DNA from: Streptomyces canus
GTDB taxonomy: Bacteria > Actinomycetota > Actinomycetes > Streptomycetales > Streptomycetaceae
Assembly (NCBI RefSeq): GCF_001514145.1
Contig: NZ_KQ948677.1
Coordinates: forward strand, 1 to 64,000
Reading direction: 5' to 3'
Length of the DNA: 64,000 nucleotides
Shown piece by piece: positions 61,036-64,000 of the stretch. A program made the translations under genes and the position numbers. Position 1 is the stretch's first letter. Every line of letters begins with the position of its first letter. The notes below the pieces were generated by a model, which was not told the origin of the DNA, did no database searches, and saw only the letters and a list, made by a program, of their open reading frames with translations.

Positions 61036-61501
61036 ACGGAGGGTCCTGCGGTGGGTCCGGACATCTCGTCTCCTTCGGCTCTGGAGCGAACGCGCGCTGG
61101 AGGAGCTACGGAAATTCGCGGGGAGGCGGTCGCCGGCTCGGCACGTTCTCAGGTGTTGTCGCGAGGTGTGGCGGAGTCCGTGAGCGGGTCGTCACCTCGG
61201 TGCCGGGTCACCGTAACAAGGGCGTCCGGCGATCCGACAGGGGTCTGCAAGTAATTCATCAAACCAGGTCGGAGCCATTGACAGTTTTTCATCAGGGCCG
61301 TACAACGGCATGAACGCCGCAGGGGTGCACACCGCTCGCCGTGCCTGTCCGTCCCTGTCCGAGCGTGCCGGAGAGCCGCCGCACGCTCGTGCCATAACGC
61401 CTCGCGACAGCGCGAAGCAACCTCGACCGCGGGCCGTCCGACCCCTCGAACGGCCCTCGTCCAAGCGTCCCCACTGCCTCAACGCCGAGGAGATGGTCCA
61501 C
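61036..61501. other. Divergent region between the GMC operon and Rieske module 2
   Basis: About 465 bases, no gene supported; the frame open from 61310 lacks a ribosome site. A good sigma-70-type promoter for the Rieske gene is listed separately. TTCATCA occurs twice (near 61255 and 61289), flanking the -35 region, and may be an operator. Confidence 0.5.
61278..61306 (+). promoter_or_regulatory. Sigma-70-type promoter of Rieske module 2
   Basis: TTGACA (61278-61283), a 17-base spacer, then TACAAC (61301-61306). The consensus -35 box is rare in this GC-rich sequence. The Rieske start codon is about 195 bases downstream, implying a long leader. Confidence 0.55.
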
Positions 61502-62800
61502 ATGACCGACACGACCGTGCCCGACACGGGAACCGGCTACGGCCGTAAGCCCTCCTCCCACGACGCCCGCCTGACCGAGGTCGGCCCCGGCACCCCGATG
61601 GGCGAGGCGCTGCGCCGCCACTGGCAGCCGATCGCCAGCTCCACCGCCCTGACCAGCAACGTTCCGCACCGCGTGCGCCTGCTGGGCGAGAACCTGATCG
61701 TCTTCCGGGACGGCCGGGGCCGCCCCGGCGTCGTCTTCGAGCGGTGCGCGCACCGCGGCAGCAGCCTCTTCTACGGCCGCATCGAGGAGGATGGCATCCG
61801 CTGCTGCTACCACGGCTGGAAGTTCGACGTGCAGGGCCACTGCTTGGACCAGGCCTGCGAAATCGACGGCGGCAAGCGCCGCAATCTCGCACGTCAGCCG
61901 TGGTATCCGGTGGAGGAGGCCTACGGCCTGGTCTTCGTCTACATGGGCCCGCCCGAGCTCAGGCCCCTGCTGCCGCGCTACGACAGCCTCGAACCCCTGG
62001 GCGAGGGTGAGAGCTACCACACCAGCTGGATGGTGCCCGGCGCCGAGGTCATCGGCCTGGAGCAGGACTACAACTGGCTCCAGCTGTTCGAGAACGCCGT
62101 CGACCCCGTGCACGCGGCGTGGCTGCACTCCAACCACAGCGGGTTCCAGTTCCAGGGCACCGGCACGACCGGCTTCCCCGAGCACTACTACGACCACCGC
62201 ACCGCAGCCGAGCGCACCACCTACCACCGCACCGACAACGGCGTGAAGTACATCTGGCGCTACCAGGACGCCAAGGGCGAGGGTGGCGCGCCCGTCGACC
62301 TGGAGTGGTCGGTGGAGTGCATGCTGCCCAACATCATCGCGCTGCCCGACTTCATCCGCTCGACCCCCGACGTCCGCAACGACATGCTGATCTGGGTCGT
62401 CCCCGCCGACGACACCCACCACCGGCTGGTCTTCTCCATCCGCTCCGCCGACCCCGAGCGGGCCACGTCCTTCATGTTCGGCATCAAGCAGAACGGCAAG
62501 GACGGCTGGCAGCTCAGCGAGGAGGAGAAGCAGCGCTTCCCCGGCGACTACGAGGCCCAGTGGTCACAGGGCCCCATCACCCAGCACTCCGAGGAGACCC
62601 TGGCGCCGTCCGACAAGGGCGTCGTCATGCTCCGGCGCATGCTGCGCACGATGCTGGACGATGTCGAGGCCGGACGCACCCCGCTCGGCGCCGCCACCCC
62701 CGGCGAGCCGGTCCGCCGCGTGGAAGCAGGCCTCTCCATCCGGCCGGAGGCGCCCACAGGAACGGACCGGGCGGCAGCGCCCACGGCGGCAGGGGCGTGA
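61502..62800 (+). CDS. Rieske non-haem iron oxygenase (phthalate-dioxygenase/VanA-like), module 2
   Basis: 432 aa. Rieske ligands are CAHRGSS (near 81) and CCYHGW (near 101); the iron site begins DPVHAAWLH (near 200). It opens LTEVGPGTPMGEALRRHWQPIASS, nearly the same as module 1, and the two align along their whole length, so they are paralogues with probably related substrates. ATG 61502 is chosen since AGGAG is too close to the ATG at 61493. The reductase follows after seven bases. Confidence 0.91.
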   Translation: MTDTTVPDTGTGYGRKPSSHDARLTEVGPGTPMGEALRRHWQPIASSTALTSNVPHRVRLLGENLIVFRDGRGRPGVVFERCAHRGSSLFYGRIEEDGIRCCYHGWKFDVQGHCLDQACEIDGGKRRNLARQPWYPVEEAYGLVFVYMGPPELRPLLPRYDSLEPLGEGESYHTSWMVPGAEVIGLEQDYNWLQLFENAVDPVHAAWLHSNHSGFQFQGTGTTGFPEHYYDHRTAAERTTYHRTDNGVKYIWRYQDAKGEGGAPVDLEWSVECMLPNIIALPDFIRSTPDVRNDMLIWVVPADDTHHRLVFSIRSADPERATSFMFGIKQNGKDGWQLSEEEKQRFPGDYEAQWSQGPITQHSEETLAPSDKGVVMLRRMLRTMLDDVEAGRTPLGAATPGEPVRRVEAGLSIRPEAPTGTDRAAAPTAAGA

Positions 62801-62807
62801 CCGAAGC

Positions 62808-63773
62808 GTGAGCACCACCTGGACGGACGCGGTCGTCGTGGCCCGCTACGACGCCACGCCGAGAATCGCGGTCTTCGACCTCGCCCGGGCCGACGGCGAC
62901 GAGCTCTGGGAGCACGAGCCCGGCGCCCACATCGACGTACAGGTCGGTACGGCGGGACTGATCCGGCAGTACTCCCTGTGCGGGCCACCGGGCATCCGCA
63001 AGCAGTACCGGCTCGCGGTCCTCGACGAGCCCGCCTCGCGCGGCGGTTCACGCGCCATGCACGCCCTCGCCGAGGGCGACACTCTGCGCATCGCCGCACC
63101 GCGCAACCGCTTCGGCCTGACGTCCGCGCGCCGGCACGTGCTTCTCGCGGGCGGCATCGGCATCACCCCCCTGCTGTCGATGGCCCAGAGCCTCGACGCC
63201 ACCGGGGGCGACTACCACCTGCACTACTGCGCACGCAGCCGGAGCGAGGCAGCCTTCCTCGCCGACCTGGAGAACCACCCGCGGGTCACCCTCCACTTCG
63301 ACGACGAGCCCCCGGAGCAACGCCTGGACCTGGGAAGTGACTTGGGGGACCCCGCTCCCGGGACCGCGGTCTACGTCTGCGGTCCCGGCGGGTTCATGGA
63401 CTACGCGCTGGGGTGGGCGGCCGAGCTCGGATGGCCCGCGTCCGCCCTGCACAAGGAGCGCTTCAGCGCCTCGTCGACGGCCGCGGCCGAGCGCGGCGGG
63501 GGAGGGGAGGGCGGATTCACCGTGCGCGTGTCCTCCACGGGAGCGGAGTACCTCGTCCCCGGGGACCAGAGCGTCCTGGACGTCCTGCTGGCGAACGGTG
63601 TCGAGGCGCCCAACTCGTGCGGACAGGGCATCTGCGGCGAATGCATCGTGCGGGTGCGCGCCGGTGAGCCCGACCACCGGGACGACGTCCTGACCGACGA
63701 GGAGCGCGGGGAGGGTCTGTTCACCCCGTGCTCGTCCCGGTCGAAGTCCCCGATCCTGGAGCTGGAGCTTTGA
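62808..63773 (+). CDS. PDR/VanB-type oxygenase reductase, module 2
   Basis: 321 aa. The FMN domain has IRQYSLCGPPG; the nucleotide domain has VLLAGGIGITPLLSMA and AVYVCGPGGFMD. The C-terminal [2Fe-2S] domain has CGQGICGECIVRVRAGEPDHRDDVLTDEE and a last Cys in TPCSS. GTG 62808 is the only start placed after the oxygenase stop; the upstream frame overlaps the oxygenase gene. Paralogue of the module 1 reductase. Confidence 0.91.
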   Translation: MSTTWTDAVVVARYDATPRIAVFDLARADGDELWEHEPGAHIDVQVGTAGLIRQYSLCGPPGIRKQYRLAVLDEPASRGGSRAMHALAEGDTLRIAAPRNRFGLTSARRHVLLAGGIGITPLLSMAQSLDATGGDYHLHYCARSRSEAAFLADLENHPRVTLHFDDEPPEQRLDLGSDLGDPAPGTAVYVCGPGGFMDYALGWAAELGWPASALHKERFSASSTAAAERGGGGEGGFTVRVSSTGAEYLVPGDQSVLDVLLANGVEAPNSCGQGICGECIVRVRAGEPDHRDDVLTDEERGEGLFTPCSSRSKSPILELEL

Positions 63774-64000
63774 CCACCTCATCGACCGTGGCGAAAGACC
63801 TCGCCGTCTCCGCCCCCGTCCCCGCCTCCGCTCCCGCCACGGTCGAGGAGGCCGAGGCCGCCTGGCTCGCCGCACAGACCCTCCCGGACCCGGAACCGGC
63901 GCTCCGCGCTCTGATGCATCCCGACTGCGTGATCGTGCACTCTGCGGTGGGCCACATCCACGGCGTGGACGACTGGCTGCGGTACGCGGCACGCCTGGGC
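63770..64000 (+). CDS. NTF2-fold (DUF4440-like) protein of Rieske module 2 (cut by window edge)
   Basis: Partial, 77 codons seen. TTG at 63770 overlaps the reductase stop (TTGA). After an Ala/Pro-rich N terminus it reads TVEEAEAAWLAAQTLPDPEPALRALMHPDCVIVHSAVGHIHGVDDWL, matching the proteins at 33001 and 44603. The gene order oxygenase-reductase-NTF2 is thus the same in both modules. A GTG 19 bases further is out of frame, so TTG is the likely start, though an internal one cannot be excluded. Confidence 0.75.
   Translation, partial: MTTSSTVAKDLAVSAPVPASAPATVEEAEAAWLAAQTLPDPEPALRALMHPDCVIVHSAVGHIHGVDDWLRYAARLG

Noticed and set aside
1..64000. tRNA or rRNA genes, CRISPR arrays, insertion sequences, integrases
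   Set aside because: I looked for TTCRA loops with CCA ends, spaced direct repeats and transposase-type DDE or tyrosine-recombinase motifs and found none I could support.

Overview
The window is high-GC actinobacterial DNA, most likely Streptomyces. The support is very strong G/C bias at third codon positions, many GTG/TTG starts, ATGA start/stop overlaps, twin-arginine and lipoprotein secretion signals, and a dense set of LacI, TetR, MarR, IclR and LysR regulators around catabolic operons. I see no rRNA, tRNA, CRISPR array, insertion sequence or phage gene. It reads as a chromosomal, possibly arm-located, catabolic region. Identifications come from motif and sequence recognition only; no database search was run.

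Left part (1-8.3 kb): a sugar-binding lipoprotein diverges from a LacI regulator with tandem palindromes in its promoter. It is followed by a secreted GH93-type exo-arabinanase carrying two ricin-type trefoils. Next come a MarR regulator and a four-gene operon encoding a DsbA-like thioredoxin-fold protein, an MBL-fold protein and two NTF2-fold proteins.

Glycoside block (8.6-23.7 kb): a family-5 ABC importer operon (binding protein, permease, fused permease-ATPase, ATPase) diverges from a TetR gene. Beyond it lie an alpha-L-rhamnosidase (GH78), a GPH-type symporter, a beta-glucuronidase (GH2, with the NxK glucuronide signature), an SDR and a GH1 beta-glycosidase. The importer and the GH1-SDR-GH2 operon share a near-identical two-element promoter/operator, so they look like one regulon for uptake and deglycosylation of a rhamnose- and glucuronate-bearing plant glycoside (saponin or flavonoid type, inferred).

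Middle (23.7-30.1 kb): a dehydrogenase remnant, a DHA2 exporter with three C-terminal beta-sandwich repeats, a MarR with a leaderless-looking promoter, an MpaB/Lcp-type (DUF2236) oxygenase, a polyprenyl diphosphate synthase and a small unknown protein.

Aromatic block (30-64 kb): an IclR gene, an SDR/MFS pair, a salicylate-hydroxylase-type FAD monooxygenase, a ThDP enzyme and an aldehyde dehydrogenase share a repeated operator-like sequence (four sites). Hydroxyquinol 1,2-dioxygenase, maleylacetate reductase, 3-oxoadipate CoA-transferase (two subunits) and 3-oxoadipyl-CoA thiolase form a complete route from hydroxyquinol to succinyl-CoA and acetyl-CoA. Two paralogous modules of Rieske oxygenase, PDR-type reductase and NTF2-fold protein lie at 44.6-47.3 kb and from 61.5 kb to the right edge, where the last gene is cut. 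Each has a GlcG/HbpS-like gene nearby. A five-gene operon (GMC oxidoreductase, GlcG-like, amidohydrolase, MIP18/PaaD-like, alpha/beta hydrolase) diverges from the second module. A MarR/NmrA/DUF6069 stress-type locus and an SMP-30-like propeller gene sit between them. A decayed partial copy of the propeller gene lies on the far side of the thiolase/CoA-transferase cluster.
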